A stretch of 64,000 nt of DNA, taken from assembly GCA_913060975.1 (NCBI GenBank), contig CAJXVC010000002.1:1-64000 (forward strand), in the 5' to 3' direction. How positions within the stretch are numbered: the stretch's first letter is position 1; each line of letters begins with the position of its first letter. The notes below the pieces were generated by a model, which was not told where the DNA came from, did no database searches, and saw only the letters and a list, made by a program, of their open reading frames with translations. Below are positions 21,920 through 33,345 of this stretch, in pieces. The position numbers and the translations under genes were made by a program. The DNA comes from an uncultured Gammaproteobacteria bacterium. GTDB taxonomy: Bacteria; Pseudomonadota; Gammaproteobacteria; Pseudomonadales; Pseudohongiellaceae.

Positions 21920-23281
21920 CTACTCGATCGTGTAGCAAGGACGATAGTCGTCGGCGCTAATCTTCATGCGCTTGTGCGCCACGAAATCCTTCAGCATGGT
22001 ATCCATCGCAGCCATCAGCTTGGCATCTCCCTTCAAGCGGAATGGGCCGTGTTGTTCAATCTGGCGAATACCGTAGGCTTTCACATTGCCAGCCACCAGC
22101 CCTGAATAGGCCTTGCGTAACTGCGAAATCAATTCGCCGCGTGGTAGCGACGGGTCCAGTTGCAATGCAGCCATAGATTCATGTGTTGTATAAAATGGCT
22201 TCTGCATGGATTCAGGTATAGTCAGCCCCCAATTAAATGCATATGACTCGTTAATCTTGCGGCGGTGAGCCACTACCCGGTTGATGTTGCGCAGCGATAA
22301 CTGTGCCACCTGTTCAGGGCGATCAATAATAATCTCATAGTATTTGGCAGCCTCGTCACCCAGCGTGTTGCGGATAAAACGGTCCATGCTGATAAAATAA
22401 TCAGCACTGTCTGATGGGGCGGCGAAGATCAATGGCATTGGCACATCGGCGTTGTCTTCGTGCATGACCAGGCCGAGCAAATAGAGAATTTCTTCCATGG
22501 TGCCGACGCCGCCCGGGAAGACAATAAAACTGTGGGCCAGTCTGACGAACGCTTCGAGTCGCTTCTCAATGTCAGGCAGGATGACCAGCTCGTTTACAGT
22601 AGGATTGGGTGATTCTGAGGCAATAATGCCCGGCTCGGAAATGCCAACATAACGCCCGCGTGAATTCTTCTGCTTGGCGTGACCAATCATGGCACCTTTC
22701 ATTGGCCCTTTCATGGCGCCGATACCACAACCCGTGGCGATATCCACGCCGCGCAGGCCGAGGTGATAACCGACTTCCTTGGAGTAGTCGTACTCTTCAC
22801 GACTAATTGAGTGTCCACCCCAGCACACAACCATATTCGGAGCCGTATTGGCCCGGACCACGCCGGCATTGCGTAAAATTCGGAATACGGCGTCGGTAAT
22901 GCCGGTGCTGGTGGTGATGTCGAAACCGCCAGTGCGGTCTATCTTGTCCTGTGTATAGACGATGTCGCGCAGGGCAGCGAATAGATGTTCCTGAACACCG
23001 CGAATCATTTTGCCATCGACGAAAGCCGTTCCCGGGGCATTGTTGATCTTTAATTTGATACCGCGGGATTCTTTGATGATTTCTACAGAAAAGTCTTCAT
23101 AGGCTTTCATCAACTCGTCCGCCTCATCGGTGTCGTTCCCGGTGTTGAGCACGGCAAGTGCGCAGTCTCTAAACATCCTGAACACTTCATCATTGGTTTT
23201 CAGTGCTGCCAGAATTTCGTTATGGGAAAGCAAGTCCAGGCTGACCGAGGGGCGTACAGTGCATTCGCTAATTTTGCTCAT
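21920..23281 (-). CDS. ppnN: Nucleotide 5'-monophosphate nucleosidase (PpnN/YgdH)
   Basis: 453 aa; LOG-family motif FPGGVGTMEEILYLLG; YgdH-like N- and C-terminal regions. Confidence 0.9.
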   Translation of the reverse strand: MSKISECTVRPSVSLDLLSHNEILAALKTNDEVFRMFRDCALAVLNTGNDTDEADELMKAYEDFSVEIIKESRGIKLKINNAPGTAFVDGKMIRGVQEHLFAALRDIVYTQDKIDRTGGFDITTSTGITDAVFRILRNAGVVRANTAPNMVVCWGGHSISREEYDYSKEVGYHLGLRGVDIATGCGIGAMKGPMKGAMIGHAKQKNSRGRYVGISEPGIIASESPNPTVNELVILPDIEKRLEAFVRLAHSFIVFPGGVGTMEEILYLLGLVMHEDNADVPMPLIFAAPSDSADYFISMDRFIRNTLGDEAAKYYEIIIDRPEQVAQLSLRNINRVVAHRRKINESYAFNWGLTIPESMQKPFYTTHESMAALQLDPSLPRGELISQLRKAYSGLVAGNVKAYGIRQIEQHGPFRLKGDAKLMAAMDTMLKDFVAHKRMKISADDYRPCYTIE

Positions 23282-23492
23282 AGTTCGTTGTCTCTACTAC
23301 GTAAACTACCTTTGTTGGATTCATAACACATTTGTCTTACGTCTAGTTTACATGATTTGGCTGGCGGAGCAGCTCGATACTGCCGCATAGGTGGGCGCGC
23401 CCGCGGAATGAATCGCAGGCACAGGGTGTTTTAGGATGGAGAGAGGTGGTGCCGGAGGCCTTGAGGCAGGGTCAGCAAAGCTGACGCTGACC

Positions 23493-26276
23493 TCAGAGTT
23501 TGTCCAGTCCGTTCAGTTTGTCGCGCAGTGAGGCCAAGGCGCTGCTCATTTGTGCTTGCTTTTCCTTTTCCTTGGCAACGACTTCTTCGGGAGCGTTGTC
23601 GACGAACTTGGCATTGCCCAGTTTGCGTTCCACGGCTTCCAGACCTTTTTCAAGCTTGCTGATTTCCTTGGTCAGTCGCGCTCGTTCAGCATCGACATTG
23701 ATCAGGCCGGCCAGCGGTACAAGAATCTCGACTTTGCCATGCAGTCCCGTTGCTGCCGCAGGGGCCTCCTGATCTTCTGTCAGCCACTCAATGGATTCCA
23801 GCTTGGCCAGTTTTTGCAGGTAAAGCCGGTGTGCTTCCAGGCGCTGCTGATCGCCTGTATCGCCATGCCGCAAGAACACGGGAATAGCTTTGCCCGGTGA
23901 GATATCCATTTCGCCGCGAATATTGCGGATTGCCACGATAATGCCTTTCAACCACTCGATCTGCTCTTCGGCTTCGCGATCAACCGTGTCGTTGTCGAAT
24001 TGCGGATAGGGCTGCAGCATGATGCTCTCGCCTGCTATCGCTAGCTGAGGCGCAACTTTCTGCCAGACTTCTTCAGTGATGTATGGCATGAACGGGTGTA
24101 GCAGTCGCAGGCTCTTTTCCAAGGTGCTTAGTAACACGCGGCGAGTTGCTTGTGCGGCTTCGGGGTTATTTTCTTCATCCCAGAGTACCGGTTTGGACAG
24201 CTCTACATACCAATCACAGTATTCGTTCCAAACGAACTCATGCAAGGTCTGGGCAGCGATATCAAACCGGTAATTGGTCATGGCCTCTTCGACGGCTTTG
24301 GCAGCTTGCTCGAAGCGACTCATGATCCAGCGGTCGGCGATGGAACATTTGTTGGGGTCGATTGTCTCGGATAAAACCTTGTCCTCGCTATTCATCATGA
24401 CATAGCGGGCAGCGTTCCAGATCTTGTTGCAGAAATTACGAAACCCTTCGGTGCGTCCCAGGTCGAACTTGATGTCGCGGCCGGTGGATGCCAGGGAATA
24501 AAAAGTAAAACGCAGCGCATCGGTACCGTAGCCGACGATGCCATCGGGGAACGAGTTGCGGGTGTACTTTTCGATTTTCTGTTTGAGCTGGGGCTGCATC
24601 ATGTCAGCTGTGCGCTTTTGCACCAGTTCATCCAGTTCAATGCCGTCGATGAGATCGATAGGGTCGAGGATATTGCCCTTTGACTTGGACATCTTCTGAC
24701 CGTGTTCATCACGCACCAGACCTGTGATGTAAACCTTCTTGAACGGAATCTCGCCGGTGAATTTCAGGGTCATCATGATCATGCGCGCGACCCAGAAAAA
24801 GATGATGTCGAAACCCGTGACCAGCACATCAGTTGGATGGAAACGGTCAAAGAATTCCCGGTCATCAGGCCAGCCTAGCGTTGAGAATGTCCATAGCGCA
24901 GAAGAGAACCAGGTATCCAGTACATCTTCATCCTGACGCAGGACGATGCCGTCGCCCAGCTTGTGCTTGGCGCGAACTTCTGCTTCGTTGTTGCCGACGT
25001 AAACGTTGTCTTCTTCGTCGTACCAGGCCGGGATGCGATGCCCCCACCAGAGCTGGCGAGAAATACACCAGTCCTGAATGTTGCGCATCCAGGCGAAATA
25101 GGTGTTCTCCCAGTTCTTGGGCACGAATTCAATATCGCCATCTTCGACCGCCTTGATGGCAGGGTCAGCCAGTGACTGAATCGCGACATACCACTGATGA
25201 GTCAGATACGGCTCAATGACAACGCCGCTGCGGTCACCACGTGGCACTTTTAATTTATGGGGTTCGATTTTTTCCAGCAGGCCGGCAGACTCCATGTCAG
25301 CCACAATTTGTTTGCGTGCTGCGAAGCGATCCAGACCCTGGTAGGGGGCGGGCACTTCGTCGTTCAGGCTGGCGTCGGAATTGAGAATATTGTGCATGTC
25401 CAGATCGTGACGCTTGCCAATTTCATAGTCATTGAAATCGTGCGCTGGGGTGATCTTCACACAGCCGGTACCGAATTCGGGATCGACATAGTCGTCAGCG
25501 ATGATGGGGATACGACGATCGCACAGTGGCAAGTCAATAAACTTGCCTACCAGATCAGCATAGCGTTCATCATCGGGATGCACGGCAACTGCTGAGTCGC
25601 CGAGCAGGGTTTCCGGACGCGTGGTAGCAATGGTGATGTAAGTGCTGCCATCGGCAGTGGTGGCACCATCGGCCAGCGGGTAATTGAAATGCCACAGGAA
25701 GCCATCTTCCTCTTCGGCAATGACTTCCAGATCAGAGATCGCGGTGTGTAATTGCGGGTCCCAGTTGACCAGACGATTGCCGCGATAGATCAGGCCTTCG
25801 TTGTAGAGGTCGATAAAGACTTTTTCGACAACGCTGGAAAGCTGCTCGTCCATGGTAAAGCGCTCGCGCGACCAGTCCAGCGATGAGCCCATGCGGCGTA
25901 TCTGTTGGGTGATAATGTCCCCGGATTCTTCTTTCCAGTCCCAGACTTTCTCAACAAACTTTTCCCGGCCAATTTCCTGACGTGAGGAGCCCGCCGCATT
26001 CAATTGTCTCTCTACGACCATTTGCGTGGCGATACCGGCGTGATCGGTGCCCACTTGCCAGAGTGCCTGACGATCCAGCATGCGGTGGTAACGGGTCAGG
26101 GCATCCATGATGGCGTGCTGGAAGCCGTGCCCCATGTGCAAGCGACCGGTGACGTTGGGCGGTGGGATTACGATGCAATAGGGATCGCCATCGCCTGATG
26201 GGGCGAAATAGCCACGGGATTCCCAAGTCTTGTACCAGTGATCTTCGAGTTGCTGCGGTTGGTAAGTTTTTTCCAT
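23493..26276 (-). CDS. valS: Valyl-tRNA synthetase
   Basis: 927 aa; [27 protein letters not shown]-terminal coiled coil. Confidence 0.98.
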   Translation of the reverse strand: MEKTYQPQQLEDHWYKTWESRGYFAPSGDGDPYCIVIPPPNVTGRLHMGHGFQHAIMDALTRYHRMLDRQALWQVGTDHAGIATQMVVERQLNAAGSSRQEIGREKFVEKVWDWKEESGDIITQQIRRMGSSLDWSRERFTMDEQLSSVVEKVFIDLYNEGLIYRGNRLVNWDPQLHTAISDLEVIAEEEDGFLWHFNYPLADGATTADGSTYITIATTRPETLLGDSAVAVHPDDERYADLVGKFIDLPLCDRRIPIIADDYVDPEFGTGCVKITPAHDFNDYEIGKRHDLDMHNILNSDASLNDEVPAPYQGLDRFAARKQIVADMESAGLLEKIEPHKLKVPRGDRSGVVIEPYLTHQWYVAIQSLADPAIKAVEDGDIEFVPKNWENTYFAWMRNIQDWCISRQLWWGHRIPAWYDEEDNVYVGNNEAEVRAKHKLGDGIVLRQDEDVLDTWFSSALWTFSTLGWPDDREFFDRFHPTDVLVTGFDIIFFWVARMIMMTLKFTGEIPFKKVYITGLVRDEHGQKMSKSKGNILDPIDLIDGIELDELVQKRTADMMQPQLKQKIEKYTRNSFPDGIVGYGTDALRFTFYSLASTGRDIKFDLGRTEGFRNFCNKIWNAARYVMMNSEDKVLSETIDPNKCSIADRWIMSRFEQAAKAVEEAMTNYRFDIAAQTLHEFVWNEYCDWYVELSKPVLWDEENNPEAAQATRRVLLSTLEKSLRLLHPFMPYITEEVWQKVAPQLAIAGESIMLQPYPQFDNDTVDREAEEQIEWLKGIIVAIRNIRGEMDISPGKAIPVFLRHGDTGDQQRLEAHRLYLQKLAKLESIEWLTEDQEAPAAATGLHGKVEILVPLAGLINVDAERARLTKEISKLEKGLEAVERKLGNAKFVDNAPEEVVAKEKEKQAQMSSALASLRDKLNGLDKL

Positions 26277-26457
26277 CGGTGGGTCTTGGTGTCGGTTGAT
26301 TGTCGTGGTTCAAAAGAAGGCGCAAGTATACATGAAGCGCGGGGCGAATACTGTCCCGAGCGACGTAATCTGGCGGCTTTCCCATGGTCCTGCAAGCGGC
26401 TGAGACTGGGCGAGAGGGGCTGAGAGAAGATGAGAGTAACGGTGAAGCTTTGTGCGG

Positions 26458-26886
26458 CTAGATCTTGAAGGTTTCCAGCTCGTGACCACCCTTGGCATAG
26501 TGCCGGTAGCGTTCGCGTCCCAATGCGAGCACCGCCGGATCGGCGCAAATGATCTCATTGATGCGCGAAAACTGCTCGGGAGTCTCGCAGGCAGCTTTGT
26601 CGAGGTTGATGAGGACATCGTGGTGCTGCCCGGCATGGGCTTGCTGACCAATAGCAACAGACTCTGAGTTGGCTTCTTCACCAGTCGCATTGCTGGTATG
26701 TGGCAAAAAAGCGCCAGCGCGGTACTGCCAGAGCAGGCTGCTCAATGCCTGCCCTTGCTGTTCAGACTCAGTTTGAATGAAGACCCGGTGCCCGAGCGAG
26801 CGGGCCTTTTCTGTCAGCCGGCAGGCAAACAGCAAGCGACTTTCCAGATCTTCATTCTGCAAGGAATAGAAATTGACTTGGGCCAT
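26458..26886 (-). CDS. holC: DNA polymerase III chi subunit
   Basis: MAQVNFYSLQ...ACRLTEKARSLGHRVFI; between valS and pepA. Confidence 0.92.
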   Translation of the reverse strand: MAQVNFYSLQNEDLESRLLFACRLTEKARSLGHRVFIQTESEQQGQALSSLLWQYRAGAFLPHTSNATGEEANSESVAIGQQAHAGQHHDVLINLDKAACETPEQFSRINEIICADPAVLALGRERYRHYAKGGHELETFKI

Positions 26887-26957
26887 GCTGACTCGTTAAC
26901 TCCAGTGACTCAGTGTGACGGCACTGGCATGAGGCTTGTCCAGTCTGCGTGCCGTCC

Positions 26958-28445
26958 TCATGCTTTCTGGCGGCGCAGGTATTCCACCAACAGGGCAACC
27001 GGGCGACCAGTGGCACCCTTGGCGGCCCCGGAGTTCCAGGCACTGCCAGCGATGTCCAGATGCGCCCACTTTTGTTTTTCGACAAAGCGGGACAGGAAAC
27101 AGGCGGCTGTGATCGTGCCAGCACGCGGGCCACCAATATTGGCCAGATCAGCAAAATTACTGTGCAGTTGCTTTTGGTATTCGTCATACATCGGCAGTTG
27201 CCATGCAGGGTCGTCGGCACTGTCACCACATTCCAGCAGTGTCTTGGCCAGACGGTCATCATTACTGAGCATGGCAGTCACCACTGACCCAAACGTGGCC
27301 ACAGCAGCCCCAGTCAAAGTCGCGATGTCGATAATGCTACGCGGTTCAAAGCGTTCGACGTAAGACAGCGCATCACATAACACCAGACGACCTTCTGCAT
27401 CAGTATTGAGAATCTCAATGGTCTTGCCCGACATGCTGGTGACGATATCGCCGGGCTTGGTGGCCTTGCCGCTTGGCATGTTTTCCGCCGCTGCCACGAC
27501 ACCGACAACGTTAATTGGCAATTTCAATTCGACGATAGCCTGCATCATGCCAAACACGCTGGCAGCGCCACACATATCGAACTTCATTTCATCCATGGCG
27601 GCGCCAGGCTTGAGGCTGATGCCACCGGTATCGAAAGTAATGCCCTTGCCGACAATCGCATAAGGCTTGCTCTTGTCTGCTGCGCCCTTGTATTGCATGA
27701 CAATGAGCTTGGCTTCTTCGGCTGAGCCCGCAGAGACTGAGAGCAGGGAACCCATGCCGAGGCGTTCCATCTGCTTCTCGGTCAGAATCTTGGTCGTGAC
27801 AGACTTGTTGCGCGCGGCCAGCTCGTTGCCTTGCTTGGCCAGATAGCTTGGCGTGCAGATATTACCCGGCAGGTTGCCCAGTTCCTTGGCTTTATTGATG
27901 CCTTTGCCAACCGCAGCGCCGTGCTTCAGCGCGTCCTGCAATGTCTTGCGGCGCGCGCCGGTGGCGACGGCCAGGGTGACTGTTTTTAAGGCGATAGCCG
28001 GGGCTTTCTTGCTCTTGGTAGTGTCATAGCGATAGCTGTTGTCCTCGCATTGCTGGGCCAGACGAGCCGCCAACCAGGCATCATCCTGATCCTTGATCTC
28101 CAGACTGGCGAGGGCGATATGGGCACTGGTGGCTTTCAGTTGCATGAGCGCTTTACACGCGGCATTGAGTACTTTTAGCCCCTGTTTGCTGGCCAGCTTG
28201 TTCTTGGGCCCCACACCAACCAGCAGAATACGTTTGGCGGGAATCCCTGTTGGGCCGGACAGCAGTTGGGTTTCGCCCAACTTTCCGGAAAAATCCCCGC
28301 TCTTGACCAGCTTGCTGATTATCTTGCCGCAGGCCTTGTCCAGCGCGGTTGCTTCTTCGCTCAGGGTGCCTTTGCTGTAGACCGCAACGACGACACAATC
28401 CGTGCTTACTTTCTCTATTGCACCTGCTTTCAATGAGTACCGCAT
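26958..28445 (-). CDS. pepA: Cytosol (leucyl) aminopeptidase
   Basis: NTDAEGRLVL signature; VGKGITFDTGGISLKPG. Confidence 0.97.
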   Translation of the reverse strand: MRYSLKAGAIEKVSTDCVVVAVYSKGTLSEEATALDKACGKIISKLVKSGDFSGKLGETQLLSGPTGIPAKRILLVGVGPKNKLASKQGLKVLNAACKALMQLKATSAHIALASLEIKDQDDAWLAARLAQQCEDNSYRYDTTKSKKAPAIALKTVTLAVATGARRKTLQDALKHGAAVGKGINKAKELGNLPGNICTPSYLAKQGNELAARNKSVTTKILTEKQMERLGMGSLLSVSAGSAEEAKLIVMQYKGAADKSKPYAIVGKGITFDTGGISLKPGAAMDEMKFDMCGAASVFGMMQAIVELKLPINVVGVVAAAENMPSGKATKPGDIVTSMSGKTIEILNTDAEGRLVLCDALSYVERFEPRSIIDIATLTGAAVATFGSVVTAMLSNDDRLAKTLLECGDSADDPAWQLPMYDEYQKQLHSNFADLANIGGPRAGTITAACFLSRFVEKQKWAHLDIAGSAWNSGAAKGATGRPVALLVEYLRRQKA

Positions 28446-28644
28446 AGGAACTTTTTAACTCCTCAACTGTCTGAATTAGTCGCCGGATCGGATCAATCGT
28501 TGACGAACTTTTGTGAACGATAATCCTAAAGTTATTCAGTAGCTTAAGCAACACGCCCAGCAGCCCGCTGGCTTCGCTAAGCATAGGTCCAAGCCTGGGT
28601 CATCGGTGATTGCCGTCGAAATCGTGATAGATCAGGCGTTTTCA

Positions 28645-28722
28645 CAGGCACTTTACACAGGCACTTTACACAGGCACTTTACATAGGCTTTTTACATTGG
28701 CACTTTGCATAGCCACTGTGCA
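28645..28722. repeat. Six tandem copies of a 13-bp unit (CAGGCACTTTACA; 3 exact, 3 degenerate)
   Basis: 28645-57, 58-70, 71-83 identical; TAGGCTTTTTACA, TTGGCACTTTGCA, TAGCCACTGTGCA follow. Confidence 0.95.
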
Positions 28723-28853
28723 ATGTCCGACAAGAGCCTATGCAATTGTTTGCCACGTAAGTAGATGGAATTTTTGACTCGACTTGCCAGAGCTGTCCGT
28801 ACATTGGCGCACATCTGGATCAACCAGGTCGAGATATTGTCAAAGGAGTAGTT

Positions 28854-29327
28854 ATGTCTCGCGTGAAAGTTACCAGCCCTGAGCACTATTTATTCAGTAT
28901 GGAACGTACTGTGGGCATTAGCGACGTCAACTACGCCAAGCACCTCGACAGCGTTGCTATGGTGCAAATTCTTCATGAAGCTCGCCTGCAGTTTCTGGCC
29001 AGTCTGGGTTTTACAGAAGCCAATATCTATGGTCTGGGCCTGGTAGTCACCGACATGGCTGTCGACTATCGTTCCGAATCCTTTGCCAATGATTGCCTGA
29101 TTATCGATGTGGGCGTATCGGCTTACAATCGCTACGGATTTGATATTGGTTTGCAAATCACCAACAGCGCGCTGGAGGCCATTGTCTGCAACGCCAAGAT
29201 CGGTGTCGTCTTCTTTGACTTTGACCGGCATCAGATAGCGCCCATTCCTGAGCAATTCAAGGCGCTGGTCAAGCTGCCCAGTGATGCCTCTGATCGAGAG
29301 GCTGAGCAGCAAGTCCAAGTGGCCTGA
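28854..29327 (+). CDS. Acyl-CoA thioesterase-like hotdog-fold protein
   Basis: 157 aa with 4HBT-like layout: DVNYAKHLDSVAMVQILHEARLQFL. Confidence 0.8.
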   Translation: MSRVKVTSPEHYLFSMERTVGISDVNYAKHLDSVAMVQILHEARLQFLASLGFTEANIYGLGLVVTDMAVDYRSESFANDCLIIDVGVSAYNRYGFDIGLQITNSALEAIVCNAKIGVVFFDFDRHQIAPIPEQFKALVKLPSDASDREAEQQVQVA

Positions 29328-29465
29328 GTCGGACAAGTCGGTCCAGGTTGAGCACCCCGCCGTAATCCCGCAATTGCCAAACGAGCCAATCTCGCCCTGA
29401 CTTGACTGCCGGGGTTCGAGTACACTTGGGTAATTCGCAGTGTTTCACCGCAAGGGCAGGTTCGA

Positions 29466-30563
29466 TTGATCATATTCCGCTATCTGAGCAAGCAGATTCT
29501 TCAGGTGACCGCTGCGGTTACCCTGATTCTGCTGATCGTGGCACTGACCAGTCGCTTTATTCAATATCTCGGTGATGCCGTCGCCGGCCAGCTGGCTTCC
29601 GACATCCTCCTGCTGCTTATGCTATACCGGCTGCCGGATTTCCTGCTGGTCATCCTGCCGTTAGCCTATTTTCTCGGCATTATTCTCGTGTATGGCCGCA
29701 TGCATGCTGATAACGAGATGGTGATTCTCAGTGGCTCCGGTTTTTCGCCGCGGCGCTTGCTTGGCTTCACGCTCGGCACAGCCGTAATTGTCATGCTGCT
29801 AGTGGCCAGCCTGAGCCTGTATTTGGCGCCCTGGGGTGTGCGCAATACCGAACAACTGAAGCTCAGCCAAGAGCAACTGACGGAGATCGATTTAATCGTC
29901 GCCGGGCAATTTCAGATCTTCGGCAGTGGTGATCGCGTGACTTATGCTGAATCGATACGCAGCACAGAAGCAGGGCGGCAGTTGCAAAATGTCTTTGTCG
30001 CGCTTAGCCGGCCGGGTGCGGATTATCAGGAGCCACCGCGGATTGTGCTGGCTTCGACCGCGCAACCGGAAGTTGACCCGGAAACCGGAGCCCGCTTCAT
30101 GCGCCTGGAGGACGTGCAGCAATACGATGGCAATCCCGGGTCGGCTGACTTCAGTGTTGGTCAGTTCGCGGCGCAGGGCATTTTATTGCCAGAACCGACA
30201 GAGTTTGAAGAAGTGCTGGAGGAAGCCACTCTGCCGATCGCCACGCTGTTTGGATCTGATGAGTTGGCGCATCGTGCTGAGTTGCAATGGCGCGTTTCTA
30301 TCTTGTTGTTAGTGCCTATCATTAGCCTGATAGCCGTCCCCATGAGCAACGTCAAGCCGCGTCAGGGTCGCTACAGCAAACTCATTCCGGCGGCGCTTAT
30401 CTATGCGACGTATTTCGTCTTGCTGCAGTTCTGTCGCGACCTGATTGCGGAGGGCAGTTTGTCAGCAACGCTGGGTCTATGGTGGATTCACGCCCTGTTC
30501 CTGTTACTTGCTGTGGCCATGCTACGTTTTCCGCGCGTTCTGCAAGCGCTCAGGTTGGCTTAA
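29466..30563 (+). CDS. lptF: LPS export permease LptF
   Basis: MIIFRYLSKQILQVTAAVTLILLIV, YjgP/YjgQ architecture; followed by lptG; TTG start. Confidence 0.93.
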   Translation: MIIFRYLSKQILQVTAAVTLILLIVALTSRFIQYLGDAVAGQLASDILLLLMLYRLPDFLLVILPLAYFLGIILVYGRMHADNEMVILSGSGFSPRRLLGFTLGTAVIVMLLVASLSLYLAPWGVRNTEQLKLSQEQLTEIDLIVAGQFQIFGSGDRVTYAESIRSTEAGRQLQNVFVALSRPGADYQEPPRIVLASTAQPEVDPETGARFMRLEDVQQYDGNPGSADFSVGQFAAQGILLPEPTEFEEVLEEATLPIATLFGSDELAHRAELQWRVSILLLVPIISLIAVPMSNVKPRQGRYSKLIPAALIYATYFVLLQFCRDLIAEGSLSATLGLWWIHALFLLLAVAMLRFPRVLQALRLA

Positions 30564-30566
30564 CCG

Positions 30567-31643
30567 ATGCGCAGACTGGATCGTCATATCTCTCGCTCTG
30601 TAGTGCTGGCCATGCTGGTAGTGATCGCATTGATTGCGTCACTGGACCTGATTTTTTCACTGATCGATGAACTGGGCGATGCAGAGGGCGACTATACGGT
30701 TGCCAGCGCGCTGGCTTTTGTAGCCATGACTACGCCGACCAGTGTTTATGAATTATTACCCTTTACCGCCCTGGGCGGGGCACTGATCGGTCTGGGGGTG
30801 CTGGCATCCAATAACGAACTCGTGGTGATGCAATCGGCCGGCGTACGCAATAGTCGTATCGTTTTTGCCGTGCTCAAACCTACTGCTGTAATCATGTTAC
30901 TCAGCTTGCTGATCGGTGAATATGTGGCTCCACCGCTTGAGCAGTTAGCCAATAGTAACAAGGCCGTGCAATTGAGCGGCAATGCCTCGATCAATGCCGA
31001 GCAAGGCGTCTGGCGCAAGATTGGTGAGGATTACATACACATCAATGCGATTGCCCCGGGTGGTGCTTCGCTCTTTGGAGTGACTCGTTATCGTGTAGAC
31101 GGGCAGCGCCGATTGAGTTCGGCCAGTTTTGCTGAATCAGCGGAATACCAGCAAGCCAGTGATCGGCCCTATTGGCTTCTGAATAATGTCCAAACCACCG
31201 TCTTCACACAGGCAGGACTGCGCACGCAAAATTATCTGCAGGAAGAGTGGCAAGTGGAATTATCACCCGAGCTGCTTAGTGTCTTGTTGGTGGAGCCGGA
31301 TCGGCAGTCCATATCCGGGTTGTATCGCTTCGCCCGCTTTTTCGAATCCGAAGGATTGGACAGCAGCACGTATTTTCTGGCGTTTTGGAAAAAGCTTTTT
31401 CAGCCCGTGACTACATTGGCGTTAGTGATACTGGCAATTTCATTTATCTTTGGGCCATTGCGCGAGAGCACTATGGGATTTCGCGTCTTTGTGGCGCTGG
31501 CTATCGGGCTTGTCTTCACAATCCTGCAGCGCATGATGGAGCCGGCCAGTCTGATCTATGGTTTTAGTCCCTTGCTCGCAGTTCTGGTGCCCATTCTGAT
31601 TGCCGTTGCTGCCGGCAGTTACTTGCTGCGCCGCACGCAGTAA
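30567..31643 (+). CDS. lptG: LPS export permease LptG
   Basis: RRLDRHISRSVVLAMLVVIALIASLDLIFSLIDELGD; adjacent to lptF. Confidence 0.94.
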   Translation: MRRLDRHISRSVVLAMLVVIALIASLDLIFSLIDELGDAEGDYTVASALAFVAMTTPTSVYELLPFTALGGALIGLGVLASNNELVVMQSAGVRNSRIVFAVLKPTAVIMLLSLLIGEYVAPPLEQLANSNKAVQLSGNASINAEQGVWRKIGEDYIHINAIAPGGASLFGVTRYRVDGQRRLSSASFAESAEYQQASDRPYWLLNNVQTTVFTQAGLRTQNYLQEEWQVELSPELLSVLLVEPDRQSISGLYRFARFFESEGLDSSTYFLAFWKKLFQPVTTLALVILAISFIFGPLRESTMGFRVFVALAIGLVFTILQRMMEPASLIYGFSPLLAVLVPILIAVAAGSYLLRRTQ

Positions 31644-31777
31644 CCGGTGCGCGATGGCTGCCAGAAATATTCAAGCCAATAGCGCAGGATTGTTATGCGC
31701 GCGGCAATCCTGCAAATGACAAACCGATACTGTATGTTGTTAAATGACAGCGCGTTAATGATGAGGAGACCAGCACG

Positions 31778-32137
31778 GTGACAGAACTCTACTCGGCACA
31801 TCCTGCCATGTTCAAGAACAGGCCTTTCAGTTTTATCTTGAGTATCCTGTTAATACCGGCCTTTGGTCTGGGTATTCTTATTTTGCTGGTCTGGTATCTG
31901 CGCTGTAAATCCTCCAGGCTTATTGTTAACGAAAAGGAAATTTTGTTTGAAGAGGGCTTGTTGAGTAAGAGCCGCTCGGAAATTACGTTGAGCAGTGTCC
32001 GCACTGTCAAGGTTGAGCAATCATTCGTCAATCGTATCTTCGGAGTTGGCACTATTGAGCTCTATACGGCCGGTGACACCCCGGAGATTATTGCCCATGG
32101 CATGCCAGATCCGAATAAAATTCGCGACATTATCTAG
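31778..32137 (+). CDS. PH domain-containing (bPH2/YdbT-like) membrane protein
   Basis: Hydrophobic N-terminus then SRLIVNEKEILFEEGLLSKSRSEITLSSVRTVKVEQSFVNRIFGVGTIELYTAG. Confidence 0.8.
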   Translation: MTELYSAHPAMFKNRPFSFILSILLIPAFGLGILILLVWYLRCKSSRLIVNEKEILFEEGLLSKSRSEITLSSVRTVKVEQSFVNRIFGVGTIELYTAGDTPEIIAHGMPDPNKIRDII

Positions 32138-32159
32138 CTGCTGATTACAGGAATAGAGC

Positions 32160-32474
32160 ATGGTAGGCGAGTCAGATCAAAAAGATAAAAATGAATCGCG
32201 CAAGATTCTTATTGCGCTGGTGTCGCTGATACTCATAGCTGCTATTGGCGCGATCTTGCTGTTCCCCGCTTTCAGTGAAATCGTTAGCGCACATCTCGCT
32301 CCAGGATTGGGGCTACGTGATTCTGCTGTGCTGTCGTTTTTTATTACGCTGGTCATCATGGTTATCTTTGCCGTGGCTTCCGGAGATGGTTTGCTTGGTG
32401 AGATTCAGTTTATTCTGGCTGGCTTTTTTGTATTTTTTCTTATCATCTGGTTACTGCTCGCCTGGATTTTCTGA
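32160..32474 (+). CDS. Hypothetical small membrane protein
   Basis: 104 aa, about three hydrophobic segments. Confidence 0.55.
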   Translation: MVGESDQKDKNESRKILIALVSLILIAAIGAILLFPAFSEIVSAHLAPGLGLRDSAVLSFFITLVIMVIFAVASGDGLLGEIQFILAGFFVFFLIIWLLLAWIF

Positions 32475-32618
32475 CGAGCATTGTTGATCGGGCTGCACCG
32501 GTTCACTGTTGTGCCGGGCAAGGAAGACAATTTTCGTCAGTACTTGCGACACAATCTCCAGACTTTACTATTGCGCCTCCGGCAGATTGGCTGCCGCTAT
32601 TTCGACTAACTGCAAGGA

Positions 32619-33203
32619 ATGTTTACCGTGAATCGATTGCTGTTGCCTGCAGACAGTGCAGTGCAAATCGTCCTGGCCGCCGCGTTAGTGGCGCTATGCG
32701 CACAATTTTCTTTCCCTATTCCCGGCACTGAAATCCCGCAAACTGGGCAAACGGTCGCAGTATTGGTCTGCGGTGCCTTGCTGGGTGCGCGTTTGGGGGC
32801 CGCCGCGTTAGCCTTGTATTTGCTGGCCGGTGTTGTTGGCTTGCCGGTCTACAGCGATGGCGGATCAGGCTGGTCAGCCTTGACCGGCGGCAGTGCTGGT
32901 TATTTTGCCGGTTTTGTTTTGGCCGCTGCAGCCATGGGGGTGTTGCACAAAAATCTCCAGAGTCGGAAAAATGCTTTGTGGATGCTCTATTCTCTGGGTT
33001 TTATGCTGCTTGGGCACCTGATTATTTTGTTGGGTGGCTGGCTTTGGCTCAGTATCGACGCAGGCTTGTCAGGGGCCTATCGGAGCGGAGTGCAGCCGTT
33101 TTACTATGGTGGCTTAGTGAAATCAGTGCTGGCCACAGCCATTATCGCCCTGACTTGGCAAATACCGGTGAAATGGCGGCTTCGAGCGCTGCCCAAAGGC
33201 TGA
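32619..33203 (+). CDS. bioY: Biotin transporter BioY
   Basis: [52 protein letters not shown] typical of BioY. Confidence 0.93.
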   Translation: MFTVNRLLLPADSAVQIVLAAALVALCAQFSFPIPGTEIPQTGQTVAVLVCGALLGARLGAAALALYLLAGVVGLPVYSDGGSGWSALTGGSAGYFAGFVLAAAAMGVLHKNLQSRKNALWMLYSLGFMLLGHLIILLGGWLWLSIDAGLSGAYRSGVQPFYYGGLVKSVLATAIIALTWQIPVKWRLRALPKG

Positions 33204-33345
33204 GCAGGCGCAAGTTTTAAGCGAGTGCATACGTATGGGCTGCTGGTATGAGTTGCCAGCGTCGCCGAGATGCGTACAATACGCCGCTCGCACCGTGAAA
33301 GTGCCCCTCAAGAGCCGGGTACGGAGAGAATTTGCGGAGAATTCT

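Noticed and set aside
28645-28722. CRISPR array
   Set aside because: Units are 13 bp, directly abutting with no spacers; simple tandem repeat.
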